The position numbers and the translations under genes are program-made. Source: JACZUI01 sp041599115 (lineage in GTDB: Bacteria > Actinomycetota > Acidimicrobiia > Spongiisociales > ZC4RG35). From it: a stretch of 15,200 nucleotides of DNA. The stretch's first letter is position 1; every line of letters starts with the position of its first letter. Below the pieces are notes generated by a model. The model was not told the DNA's origin, did not search any database, and saw only the letters and a list, made by a program, of their open reading frames with translations. The stretch spans positions 1-15,200 of the forward strand of contig JBFHXF010000045.1 of NCBI GenBank assembly GCA_041599115.1, read 5' to 3'. Positions 7,442 to 14,570 of this stretch are shown piece by piece.

Positions 7442-7984
7442 CTAGTGCTGCTCTTCGCTTCTCTGAGCGGGTTTGGGGTTTCTGACCGGCACCAACACCA
7501 TCGTCATGCTCCTGCCCTCGATCTTCGGAGTCTGCTCGACGACTCCCACCTCCGAGACACCGTCGGCGAGACGATCGAGCAGATCCTTGCCGAAGGCCGG
7601 CCGTTCCTGCTCGCGGCCGCGGAACCTGATGGTCACCTTGACCTTGTCGCCATCCGTGAGGAAGTCCCGGGTCTTTCTCTGAGTGATGTCGAAATCGTGG
7701 TCGCCGATGCGAACCTTCATGCGCAACTCTTTGATCGTTGTGCGGGATTGGTTCTTCCTGGCCTCGCGCTGCTTTATGGACTGTTCGTATTTGTACTTCC
7801 CGTAGTCCATGAGACGGCATACCGGCGGTTTCGCATTTGGAGCCACCTCCACGAGATCCAGATCGAGTTGATCGGCCAGCCACAGGGCTTCGTTCAGCTT
7901 CTTTACACCGATCTGAGCGCCATCGGGTGCCACTACGAGCACTTCCTGGGCTCTGATCGCGCCGTTTACACGGAGCTCGTTGAT
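7442..7984 (-). CDS. infC: Translation initiation factor IF-3, read from a rare ATC start
   Basis: IF-3 binds the 30S subunit, keeps subunits apart and checks start-codon and initiator tRNA identity. From the ATC at 7984-7982 the product has 180 residues. It begins INELRVNGAIRAQEV, which matches the conserved IF-3 N-terminus, and continues through the N-domain (LDLVEVAPNAKPPVCRLMDY) and the linker and C-domain (KYKYEQSIKQREARKNQ, TIKELRMKVRIGDHDF, TIRFRGRE). A perfect AGGAGG lies 7 nt before ATC. The first conventional start in frame (GTG at 7942) would remove conserved residues and has no ribosome binding site. AUU/AUC-type starts are the known basis of IF-3 autoregulation in E. coli and others; that this applies here is inference. 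Confidence 0.93.
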   Translation of the reverse strand: MNELRVNGAIRAQEVLVVAPDGAQIGVKKLNEALWLADQLDLDLVEVAPNAKPPVCRLMDYGKYKYEQSIKQREARKNQSRTTIKELRMKVRIGDHDFDITQRKTRDFLTDGDKVKVTIRFRGREQERPAFGKDLLDRLADGVSEVGVVEQTPKIEGRSMTMVLVPVRNPKPAQRSEEQH

Positions 7985-7991
7985 GCTGTTA

Positions 7992-7997
7992 CCTCCT
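7992..7997 (-). promoter_or_regulatory. Ribosome binding site that sets the infC ATC start
   Basis: A perfect AGGAGG on the minus strand, 7 nt before ATC at 7984. No ATG, GTG or TTG lies at a suitable distance in the infC frame, so the site decides the start. Confidence 0.85.
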
Positions 7998-8010
7998 GCT
8001 GATTGAAACG

Positions 8011-8037
8011 AAAAAGCAGCAAGCGAAAACTTGCTGC
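8011..8037 (-). terminator. Intrinsic terminator or attenuator in the infC leader
   Basis: A perfect 8-bp stem (GCAGCAAG at 8037-8030 with CTTGCTGC at 8023-8016), a 6-nt TTTTCG loop and a run of five T (8015-8011) form a textbook Rho-independent terminator on the minus strand. It lies about 150 nt after ribH and only 13 nt before the infC ribosome binding site. It can terminate the rib operon, but infC transcripts starting upstream must pass it, so it may act as an attenuator like infC-operon leaders known in Bacillus. Confidence 0.85.
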
Positions 8038-8186
8038 CATCTACCCGAACACCGGATGTCTGTTACCGCGCCTCGCTGTCATCGTCCCCGATACTTGCGG
8101 GCGGGTGGGGAAGCAGCTGCCTCCGCACTTGCTTTCGATTGTGACCCGAAGGCTAACACCGGATACTCCACTAACAGCAGGCCGGC

Positions 8187-8651
8187 TCAATCGTCGGCCA
8201 GGCCACGAAGGGCATTCGCCATCATGATCGCGGCATCAACCGCCTCCACGCCTTTGTTGGCGTCGTCGGGGCCCGAGCGATCGAGGGCATGGACTACATC
8301 GTGAACCGCCAGAATCGCGTTGGTGACGGGCACTCCCCTGTCGGTGCTGACGCGAAGGATGCCCCCAGCCGATTCCCTGACGACAGTGTCGTAGTGATCG
8401 GTCTCGCCCTTGACCACCGCACCGATGGCGATCACGGCGTCACAACCCTTATCGATCAGCGCCCGGACACCCAGCGGCAGTTCCAGCGCTCCCGGTACTC
8501 GAAGCAGAGTCACCTTTTCGACGCCGAGATTCTCGAGTCTCCCCCAGGCCCCCGATAGAAGGCGGTCGGTGATGCTCTGGTTCCAGCTGGCCACGGCGAT
8601 ACCGACATGAAGGCCGGTCGGATCGAGGGTTCCCCCAACCTCGCGGATCAC
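8187..8651 (-). CDS. ribH: 6,7-dimethyl-8-ribityllumazine synthase
   Basis: Condenses 5-amino-6-ribitylamino-uracil with 3,4-dihydroxy-2-butanone 4-phosphate to form lumazine, the penultimate step to riboflavin. The 154 residues are normal. Seen motifs: SWNQSIT (23-29), RVPGALELP (51-59), AIGAVVKGETDHYD (75-88) with the catalytic His86, and ALDRSG...NKGVEA (122-137). The stretch that usually reads GVLTxxTxEQA is instead AILAVHDVVHA, a notable divergence. The start is GTG at 8651, overlapping the ribBA TGA by 4 nt (GTGA), so translation is probably coupled. It is the last gene of the rib operon, followed by the terminator at 8011-8037. Confidence 0.94.
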   Translation of the reverse strand: MIREVGGTLDPTGLHVGIAVASWNQSITDRLLSGAWGRLENLGVEKVTLLRVPGALELPLGVRALIDKGCDAVIAIGAVVKGETDHYDTVVRESAGGILRVSTDRGVPVTNAILAVHDVVHALDRSGPDDANKGVEAVDAAIMMANALRGLADD

Positions 8652-9862
8652 GTGCCGGTGCCCAGATCCATCTCGTGGCCCAGACGAGTCGCTTTCGTCT
8701 TCAGATAGCTCGCATTCTCTTCGGTCACATCCACCGTCAAGGGGACACGACCGACAATCGAGAGCCCATAGCCTTCAATGCCGGCACGCTTGGTGGGATT
8801 GTTGGTCATGAGGCGCATCGAACGCACCCCGATGTCGAAGAGGATCTGCGCGCCTATCCCGTAGTCACGTGAGTCAACCGGAAGGCCCAGGTTTACGTTG
8901 GCGTCGACGGTGTCGTAGCCCTCGTCCTGCAGCCGATAGGCAGCCAGTTTGTGCAGAAGGCCGATTCCCCGCCCCTCATGGCCACGGATGTAGAGGACCA
9001 CCCCTCTCCCCTCTGCGGCCACTGCAGCCAGGGCCGCGTCGAGTTGATCGCCACAGTCGCAGCGGAGGCTCCCGAAGACATCTCCCGTGAGACACTCTGA
9101 ATGCACCCTCGTCAATACATCCTCGCCCCCTCCAATGTCCCCCATCACGAGAGCAATGTGCTGGCGGTCGTCAACGAGAGAGCGAAATCCGACAGCGTTG
9201 AAAGTCCCGTGAGCCGTGGGGATCCGTGCCTCCACGACCCGCTCCACCAGCTTCTCCCGACTCCTTCGATATGCGATCAGGTCGGCGATGGTCCCTATCG
9301 GAATGCCGTGATCGATCGCGAACAATTCAAGGTCGGGAAGACGGGCCACGGTCCCATCGTCGTTCATCACTTCGGCAAGAACCCCCGCCGGATATCGGCC
9401 AGCCGCGATCGCGAGATCAACAGCGGCCTCAGTGTGTCCGGCGCGTTTGAGGACACCACCTTCCTCGTAGCGCAGCGGGTACATGTGACCTGGTCGGGCG
9501 AGGTCGTCAGGGACGGTCTCCGGGGCCACCACCGCATGAATGGTCCGCCATCTGTCGGACGCCGAGATCCCCGTAGTCGTCCCCTCACGAGCGTCGATCG
9601 AGACCGTGAATGCCGTCCGCCGGACATCGGTGTTGCGTGCGACCATCATCGGGAGCTTCAACTCGTCCAGTCGCTCCCCGATGACGGGCAGGCAGATGAT
9701 CCCGCTGGTGTGCCGCAGCATGAAACCAACCTGGGCAGCTGTTGCCGAGTCCGCGGCCACCATGAGGTCACCCTCGTTTTCACGGTCTTCGTCGTCGACC
9801 ATGATCACGAACTCGCCCCGGCCGAAGACGTCGATGATCTCCTCAATTGGCGCGATGCTCAT
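8648..9862 (-). CDS. ribBA: Bifunctional DHBP synthase / GTP cyclohydrolase II
   Basis: Fusion enzyme supplying both branches of riboflavin synthesis. The N-terminal RibB domain (about 1-200) makes 3,4-dihydroxy-2-butanone 4-phosphate from ribulose 5-phosphate and shows VDDEDRENEGD (22-32), TGISASDRWRTI (97-108) and RPGHMYPLR...RAGHTEAAVDL (123-150). The C-terminal RibA domain (about 207-404) opens the GTP imidazole ring; zinc ligands Cys257, Cys268 and Cys270 lie in HSECLTGDVFGSLRCDCG, followed by RGHEGRGIGL (293-302). Both catalytic sets look intact. The ATG at 9862 overlaps the ribE stop by 4 nt (ATGA). Total length of 404 residues is usual for the fusion. Confidence 0.96.
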   Translation of the reverse strand: MSIAPIEEIIDVFGRGEFVIMVDDEDRENEGDLMVAADSATAAQVGFMLRHTSGIICLPVIGERLDELKLPMMVARNTDVRRTAFTVSIDAREGTTTGISASDRWRTIHAVVAPETVPDDLARPGHMYPLRYEEGGVLKRAGHTEAAVDLAIAAGRYPAGVLAEVMNDDGTVARLPDLELFAIDHGIPIGTIADLIAYRRSREKLVERVVEARIPTAHGTFNAVGFRSLVDDRQHIALVMGDIGGGEDVLTRVHSECLTGDVFGSLRCDCGDQLDAALAAVAAEGRGVVLYIRGHEGRGIGLLHKLAAYRLQDEGYDTVDANVNLGLPVDSRDYGIGAQILFDIGVRSMRLMTNNPTKRAGIEGYGLSIVGRVPLTVDVTEENASYLKTKATRLGHEMDLGTGT

Positions 9863-10440
9863 GTGCTTTCCAGAAGTCTTTCCACGTATTTCGCCAAAAC
9901 GTCGACCTCAAGGTTGACCGTGTCTTCGACGTTGCGCAACCCGAGAGTCGTCTCTGCCAGGGTGTGCGGGATCAAGGCGACATCAATGGTGCTGTCAGTT
10001 ATCCCGGCCACCGTCAGGCTAACCCCGTCAACCGTCACCGAGCCCTTCTCCACGAGGTACCGCATCAGCGTCCTGGGAGGTTCGATGGTCATCCTGGAGC
10101 GGGCCTCCCCGAGAGAGACGACGCGACCAACTGCGTCGACATGACCCTGGACCACATGACCGTCAAAACGTCCCGCTGCCGGCATGGCACGCTCTAGATT
10201 CACCGGGTCCCCTCTTTCCAGGGCTCCGAGATTGCTGCGGTGCAGTGTCTCTTCGACCACATCGAAGGTGGCGGTTGTCCCCGCCACCTGGGTCACGGTC
10301 AGACACACGCCGTTCACCGCTATCGAGTCTCCCACGTCCAAGTCGTCCAGGGGCCCGACATCGATCTCGATTCGGGCACGACCATGTTCATGGTCTACCG
10401 AGCTGACCGCTCCTCTGTGTTCGACAATTCCTGTGAACAT
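9859..10440 (-). CDS. ribE: Riboflavin synthase alpha chain
   Basis: Catalyses dismutation of two lumazine molecules to riboflavin. The 193-residue protein begins MFTGIVEHRGAV and contains the two related barrel halves: the first with the SIAVNGVCLTV signature, the second with QGHVDAVGRV and VTVDGVSLTVAGI. The internal duplication and length fit the family. The ATG at 10440 abuts the ribD stop with no spacer (TAGATG), and its own TGA overlaps the ribBA start, which points to translational coupling. In some actinobacterial naming this gene is called ribC. Confidence 0.96.
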   Translation of the reverse strand: MFTGIVEHRGAVSSVDHEHGRARIEIDVGPLDDLDVGDSIAVNGVCLTVTQVAGTTATFDVVEETLHRSNLGALERGDPVNLERAMPAAGRFDGHVVQGHVDAVGRVVSLGEARSRMTIEPPRTLMRYLVEKGSVTVDGVSLTVAGITDSTIDVALIPHTLAETTLGLRNVEDTVNLEVDVLAKYVERLLEST

Positions 10441-11478
10441 CTATCTGAATTCAACCTTCACATCGCGGCCAAGACGGGCGACCTCGACTATCTCAACCCC
10501 TCGCGCCTCGGAGAAGCTCGCAAATAGACCGCCTAGTGGGGCAACGCCCCGGCCGCCGCCAACCTTCCCGCCAAGGTACACCACGCCTCGGTCGATGAGA
10601 CCCGCCTTCCACCACGCTCCGGCGAGCGTCGGCCCACCCTCCATCAGCAGGTCGTAGTACCCGAGTTCGGCGATGGCGCGGGCGGTCGCCTCTGGATTCG
10701 GGAGGCCGCCCTCGCCGGCAACGACGACCGTCTCACCGCCGGGCACCGATCTCTCGTCCGCAGACACCACCAGCGGATTGCGCCCCCAAAGCTGAGCGTC
10801 GGCTGGAAGCTCTCCCGAACCAGCAACCACGACAGGACGTGGTTGATGCTTTGCATCGAGGTGACGGGCTGTCAGGGCCGGGTCGTCAGATCGAAGCGTC
10901 CCCGCTCCTATCACGACGGCATCTGCTTCCGAGCGGAGACGGTGACCATCGGCTCTCGCCTCCTCACCGGTTATCCATTGCGAGCTTCCGTCCTGTGCGG
11001 CGACGGACCCGTCGAGGGTCATCGCGTACTTGAGAGTCACCAGGGGCAGACCGGTGCGACGATGACGAAAATACCCGGGATCGAGTGCCTCGGCGGCCTC
11101 TGCGTCGGCAAGCGACGTGGCAATCCCCGCCTGCGTCAAAAGTGCAATGCCCGACCCGGATACCCGGCCATCGGGATCTTCGACACCGACTACCACCCTC
11201 CTGATGCCGGCTTGGATGATGGCTTCGGCACACGGCGGCGTGCGACCATGATGCGTGCACGGTTCGAGACTGACGTATAGCGTGGCGCCCCGCCCCTTTT
11301 CCCCGGCATTCCTGAGCGCGATGATCTCTGCGTGATCGAGACCGGGACCCAGATGAGTGCCCTCCCCCACAACCGAGCCGGAATCATCGACAACAACGGC
11401 TCCCACCCGGGGATTGGGGTGCGTGCGATGTCCCACCGCCAACTCGATGGCGCGTTGAGAGAAGCGGGCGTCCTCCAC
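10441..11478 (-). CDS. ribD: Bifunctional riboflavin deaminase/reductase RibD
   Basis: Carries out two consecutive steps after GTP ring opening: deamination of the pyrimidine and reduction of the ribosyl side chain with NADPH. The deaminase domain (about 1-140) has HPNPRVGAVVV (20-30), the zinc site HAE (49-51) and EPCTHHGRTPPC (72-83) with Cys74 and Cys83. The reductase domain (about 145-345) begins LPLVTLKYAMTLDGSVA and has IGAGTLRSDDP and MEGGPTLAG. At 345 residues both halves are complete. The start is GTG at 11478, directly abutting the TAG of the response regulator gene, with no clear ribosome binding site, so it probably depends on coupled translation. Confidence 0.95.
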   Translation of the reverse strand: MEDARFSQRAIELAVGHRTHPNPRVGAVVVDDSGSVVGEGTHLGPGLDHAEIIALRNAGEKGRGATLYVSLEPCTHHGRTPPCAEAIIQAGIRRVVVGVEDPDGRVSGSGIALLTQAGIATSLADAEAAEALDPGYFRHRRTGLPLVTLKYAMTLDGSVAAQDGSSQWITGEEARADGHRLRSEADAVVIGAGTLRSDDPALTARHLDAKHQPRPVVVAGSGELPADAQLWGRNPLVVSADERSVPGGETVVVAGEGGLPNPEATARAIAELGYYDLLMEGGPTLAGAWWKAGLIDRGVVYLGGKVGGGRGVAPLGGLFASFSEARGVEIVEVARLGRDVKVEFR

Positions 11479-12408
11479 CTAACCCGTTCGACGATCGATG
11501 CGGTACGCCGAGCCGGGCTGCTTCTTGGCAAACTCCTTCATCTCCACCGCGATCGCCGACGCCTCCCATTGCGTGCTGATCTCACGCATGTCGGTAGACG
11601 CTACTCCCATCGATAGAGAAACAACCGGGAAGGCGAAACGCTCGCCGCGGCGATCGATTACCTCGATGTAACCGCGAAGTGCGTCGGCGGTGTCATAAAG
11701 GTCGAGGATGCCGTCGTCGAAGCGTTCGATGACCTCCTTGCAGAATGCCTCGGAGATATCGGGAGGGACCACGGCGACAAAGTCGTCGCCACCAATGTGA
11801 CCCACGAAGGCACCGGTAATACCGAGACTCTCCGCCGCCTCTCCGAAGCAACTGCCGCAGAATCTGATCACTTCGTCGCCGCGCATGAACCCGTAGTGAT
11901 CGTTGAAGGCCTTGAAATTGTCCAGATCGCCGTGGACGAGAGCGAAGTCGCGACCCTCGGCGATCCTCTGCTCGATCTCAGCCGTGATCTTGAAGTTGCC
12001 GGGCAGCCCCGTCAGAGGCGACAGATCACGAGCGGCTTGCGTGCGACGCAACACCGAGCGGACCCTTGCGACGAGCTCGTTGATGTCGAAGGGCTTGGTG
12101 ATGTAGTCGTCGGCACCCAGTTCCAGACCACGCACGCGATCCTCGGGCAGCCCGCGAGCGGTGAGCAGGATTATGGGGATGTTGGCGGTCGACGCCTGGC
12201 TCCTGAGGCGGTGTAGGGCGGTGAGCCCGTCCATGCGGGGCATCATGATGTCCAAAACGATGGCGTTGGGCGGAACGGCAGTTGCCCTCTGCAGGGCGTC
12301 TTCACCGTCGACCGCCGTGTCCACATCGAAGCCCTCCAGTTCGAAGTTCACCTTCACAACCGCGAGGATGTCCGGATCGTCGTCGGCGACAAGAACCCGA
12401 TCAGTCAT
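11479..12408 (-). CDS. Response regulator with REC and GGDEF domains
   Basis: Cytosolic two-component output protein of 309 residues. The REC domain (about 4-122) has the acidic triad DDD (9-11), phospho-acceptor Asp53 in VLDIMMP, Thr83 and Lys105, so it should be phosphorylatable. The GGDEF domain (about 130-305) keeps Asp161, Asn169 and Asp178 of GDLDNFKAFND...GD, matching metal- and GTP-contacting residues of diguanylate cyclases. The signature reads GGDDF (206-210), and no RxxD inhibitory site precedes it. Activity is therefore plausible but uncertain. The ATG at 12408 is preferred over an in-frame TTG at 12417; it overlaps the rpe stop region by 8 nt. No histidine kinase gene is nearby. 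The target of c-di-GMP, if made, is unknown. Confidence 0.9.
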   Translation of the reverse strand: MTDRVLVADDDPDILAVVKVNFELEGFDVDTAVDGEDALQRATAVPPNAIVLDIMMPRMDGLTALHRLRSQASTANIPIILLTARGLPEDRVRGLELGADDYITKPFDINELVARVRSVLRRTQAARDLSPLTGLPGNFKITAEIEQRIAEGRDFALVHGDLDNFKAFNDHYGFMRGDEVIRFCGSCFGEAAESLGITGAFVGHIGGDDFVAVVPPDISEAFCKEVIERFDDGILDLYDTADALRGYIEVIDRRGERFAFPVVSLSMGVASTDMREISTQWEASAIAVEMKEFAKKQPGSAYRIDRRTG

Positions 12409-13063
12409 CAGTCCCAATGGCCCTTCTTATCTCGTTTATGGCCGCTGCCGGATCGTCGGCGGCGAATACTGCGGTACCAGCCACGAAAACGTTGGCGCCG
12501 GCCTGGGCCGCTCCCCGAACGTTTTCGGGCGTAATACCCCCATCGATCTGAATATCGGTCATCAGACCGCGGTTCTCAACCCATTCTCTTGCCGCACTTG
12601 CCTTTTCCAGCACTTCGGGCATGAAGCTCTGTCCGCCGAACCCCGGCTCAACCGACATTATGACTATCAGGTCGCAAAGCTCGGCAAAAGGCGCAATCGA
12701 GGCGAAGGGTGTCCCCGGATTACAGACAAGACCAAAAGCAAGACCGTTGTCCCGCGCCCGTTTGGCGGCGTCTGTGGGATCCGGGACGGCCTCGATGTGC
12801 ATCGTCACCAGATTCACCCCCGCCCCGGCCAATTCGGGAAGGTAGGCAGCAGGGTTGGTCGTCATCAAGTGACAGTCGAAATAGAGCGCTGTCACCTTTC
12901 GCAGACTGGCGATCACCGGTATCCCGAAGGAGATGTTGGGCACGAAATGGCCGTCCATGACGTCGAGGTGCAGCCAGTCGGCGTCCGACTCGATGCGGGC
13001 GATTTCATGCTCGAGCCGGGAGAAGTCAGCGGCGAGAAGTGAAGGTGCGATCTTTACGGACAT
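12401..13063 (-). CDS. rpe: Ribulose-phosphate 3-epimerase
   Basis: TIM-barrel enzyme that interconverts ribulose 5-phosphate and xylulose 5-phosphate in the pentose phosphate pathway. The 220 residues are the normal length. It begins MSVKIAPSLLAADFSRL and carries the metal ligands His32 and Asp34 in LHLDVMDGHFVPN, His65 in CHLMTTNP, MSVEPGFGGQSF (136-147) with the phosphate-binding GFGG, and Asp174 in IDGGI. The active site is complete. It lies 47 nt after fmt and overlaps the response regulator gene, whose start lies inside its last codons. Ribulose 5-phosphate is also the substrate of the RibB domain downstream, which fits the shared operon. No clear ribosome binding site was seen before the ATG. 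Confidence 0.97.
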   Translation of the reverse strand: MSVKIAPSLLAADFSRLEHEIARIESDADWLHLDVMDGHFVPNISFGIPVIASLRKVTALYFDCHLMTTNPAAYLPELAGAGVNLVTMHIEAVPDPTDAAKRARDNGLAFGLVCNPGTPFASIAPFAELCDLIVIMSVEPGFGGQSFMPEVLEKASAAREWVENRGLMTDIQIDGGITPENVRGAAQAGANVFVAGTAVFAADDPAAAINEIRRAIGTDD

Positions 13064-13110
13064 CCGTCATCTGATTCTAAGGAGGATCCGGTCGCGCCCC
13101 GGGGAGCCGG

Positions 13111-14025
13111 TCAACCGATCCGGCCCGAGCTCACTTTCCTCCCGCGCAGCCACTCCGCCCCGGCCATGGGACGCTTCCCCGGCGGTTGCAGAACGAGCAC
13201 CTCGACGGCACCGGACTCGAGACCCAGCAACAGCTGCCGGGGAGTGCCCTGCCAACGTCCCGGATCGACAGGCCCCTGGTGTGGAACCGCCTTCAGAACC
13301 TTGTGGGGCCGCCCGTCGAAGTCGATGATCGCCCCCGGTGACGGCGCCAGGCCCCGCACCTTGTTGACAAACTCGGCAACAGACATCGCTTCCGTCAAGA
13401 GCCGGTCCTCCGACCTCAGCTTCTCGGCGTACGTCATTCCCTCAATCGCCTGAGTTATCGGGGTGAGGGAGCCCGACACGTAGTCCGCCACTACCGCGGT
13501 GAGGAGCTTGGCTCCCATCCTGGCGAGACGTCCGGTCAATTCTCCTGCGACCTCGTCTAGACCGATATCGACGGCCTGGGCCGTCAAAACCGGGCCGGTG
13601 TCAAGACCCTCGTCCAATCGGATGATGGTGACACCTGTCATCGTGTCGCCGGCCATGATGGCGCGCTCCACAGGCGCTGCCCCTCGCCAACGGGGAAGCA
13701 ACGAGAAATGGACATTCAGGAATCCCCGGTTCGATGTGGCCAACATCTCTGGGGTGAGGATCCGCCCGAACGCCACCACAACCCCGAGGTCGAGGGGCGC
13801 GAGATCGGACAGGAGCCCTGAAAGTTCAGCACGAGAGGTGGGTTGGTGAACTGGCAGACCCAGGGCTCCAGCAGCCTCCTTCACCGGCGGCGGGACCAGT
13901 CGGCTGGATCGCCCCCGGGCCCTATCGGGTTGGGTCAACACCGCGACTATGTCCACGATGTCATTGAGTGCCCGCAACGTCGGAATCGCTGCAGCCGGCG
14001 TGCCGAGAAAGGCTGTCCGTGTCAC
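13111..14025 (-). CDS. fmt: Methionyl-tRNA formyltransferase
   Basis: Transfers a formyl group from 10-formyl-tetrahydrofolate to initiator Met-tRNA. The 304 residues are normal. The N-terminal Rossmann domain shows FLGTP (6-10), the RARGRSS loop (35-41) and LNVHFSLLPRWRGAAP (103-118) with catalytic Asn104, His106 and, later, Asp142 in LDEGLDTG; spacing agrees with E. coli Asn106, His108 and Asp144. The C-terminal OB-like tRNA-binding domain follows from about 205, with FVNKVRGLAPSPGA. The start is GTG at 14025, overlapping the def stop by 4 nt (GTGA), consistent with coupled synthesis of the two formyl-methionine enzymes. Confidence 0.96.
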   Translation of the reverse strand: MTRTAFLGTPAAAIPTLRALNDIVDIVAVLTQPDRARGRSSRLVPPPVKEAAGALGLPVHQPTSRAELSGLLSDLAPLDLGVVVAFGRILTPEMLATSNRGFLNVHFSLLPRWRGAAPVERAIMAGDTMTGVTIIRLDEGLDTGPVLTAQAVDIGLDEVAGELTGRLARMGAKLLTAVVADYVSGSLTPITQAIEGMTYAEKLRSEDRLLTEAMSVAEFVNKVRGLAPSPGAIIDFDGRPHKVLKAVPHQGPVDPGRWQGTPRQLLLGLESGAVEVLVLQPPGKRPMAGAEWLRGRKVSSGRIG

Positions 14026-14531
14026 TCGAAACTAGCCAGACCGAGGGCTTCCTCCCGCAAATCCCGCAGCGCCTTCTTTCTCACGGGTTTCTCCAACCGA
14101 TCCACCAGAAGGCCACCGTCTAGATGATCGATCTCGTGCTGAAGGATTCTCCCCAACAGCCCATCACCGGCGTACTCGATCTCGTTGCCGTCGAGGTCCA
14201 CCGCCCTGGCGCGGGCAAAACCGGGCCTGGTGATCTCCCAATAGTGTCCCGGGACGGAGAGACAGCCCTCTTCATAGATCCACTCGCCGCTGACCTCCAC
14301 CAACTCGGGGTTGATCATCACCCGTGGGCCCAGCTCATCCTGGGCGTCGAATACGGCAATCCGCCTCGAGACCCCGATCTGATTCGCCGCAAGACCTACG
14401 CCGGGCGCGGCGTACATCGTCTCGATCATGTCATCGACCAGTATCCGCATCCGAGTGTCGATCTCGGTCACCGCTCTGGTGGGGAGCCTCAGTACCGGGT
14501 CCCCGAATGTTCTGATTGGATAGATCGCCAT
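14022..14531 (-). CDS. def: Peptide deformylase
   Basis: Metalloenzyme that removes the N-formyl group from nascent proteins. The 169 residues fit type 1 deformylases. All three signature motifs are intact: GVGLAANQIG (44-53), EEGCLSVP (87-94) with metal ligand Cys90, and LQHEIDHLDG (130-139) with ligands His132 and His136 and catalytic Glu133. The ATG at 14531 has a GGAG 4 nt upstream. It is 39 nt after priA and overlaps fmt by 4 nt. Confidence 0.97.
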   Translation of the reverse strand: MAIYPIRTFGDPVLRLPTRAVTEIDTRMRILVDDMIETMYAAPGVGLAANQIGVSRRIAVFDAQDELGPRVMINPELVEVSGEWIYEEGCLSVPGHYWEITRPGFARARAVDLDGNEIEYAGDGLLGRILQHEIDHLDGGLLVDRLEKPVRKKALRDLREEALGLASFE

Positions 14532-14570
14532 AGGTCTCCGGAGGGCCGGGAGGCTAGACGGTAACGATTA

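Larger units (their letters stand above)
7985..8186 (-). promoter_or_regulatory. infC-rpmI-rplT leader region
   Basis: This 202-nt gap between ribH and infC has no credible coding sequence. Besides the terminator at 8011-8037 it holds a 6-bp hairpin with one G-T wobble at 8109-8124 and two copies of the 10-mer ATCCGGTGTT on the minus strand (8164-8155 and 8057-8048). An AGCAAG segment (8133-8128) could pair with the 3' arm of the terminator. I could not identify a convincing promoter. A regulatory leader is inferred from the arrangement. Confidence 0.55.

Noticed and set aside
5004..8002. Long plus-strand open frames opposite pheS, the methyltransferase and infC-rplT
   Set aside because: They mirror high-GC third-position bias of real minus-strand genes; translations show no domain and contain low-complexity arginine/histidine/leucine runs.
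13064..13110. TAGAAT at 13079-13074 as a -10 box for an rpe promoter
   Set aside because: No -35-like sequence lies 16-18 nt upstream; the only TTGACC is about 29 nt away and overlaps the end of fmt.
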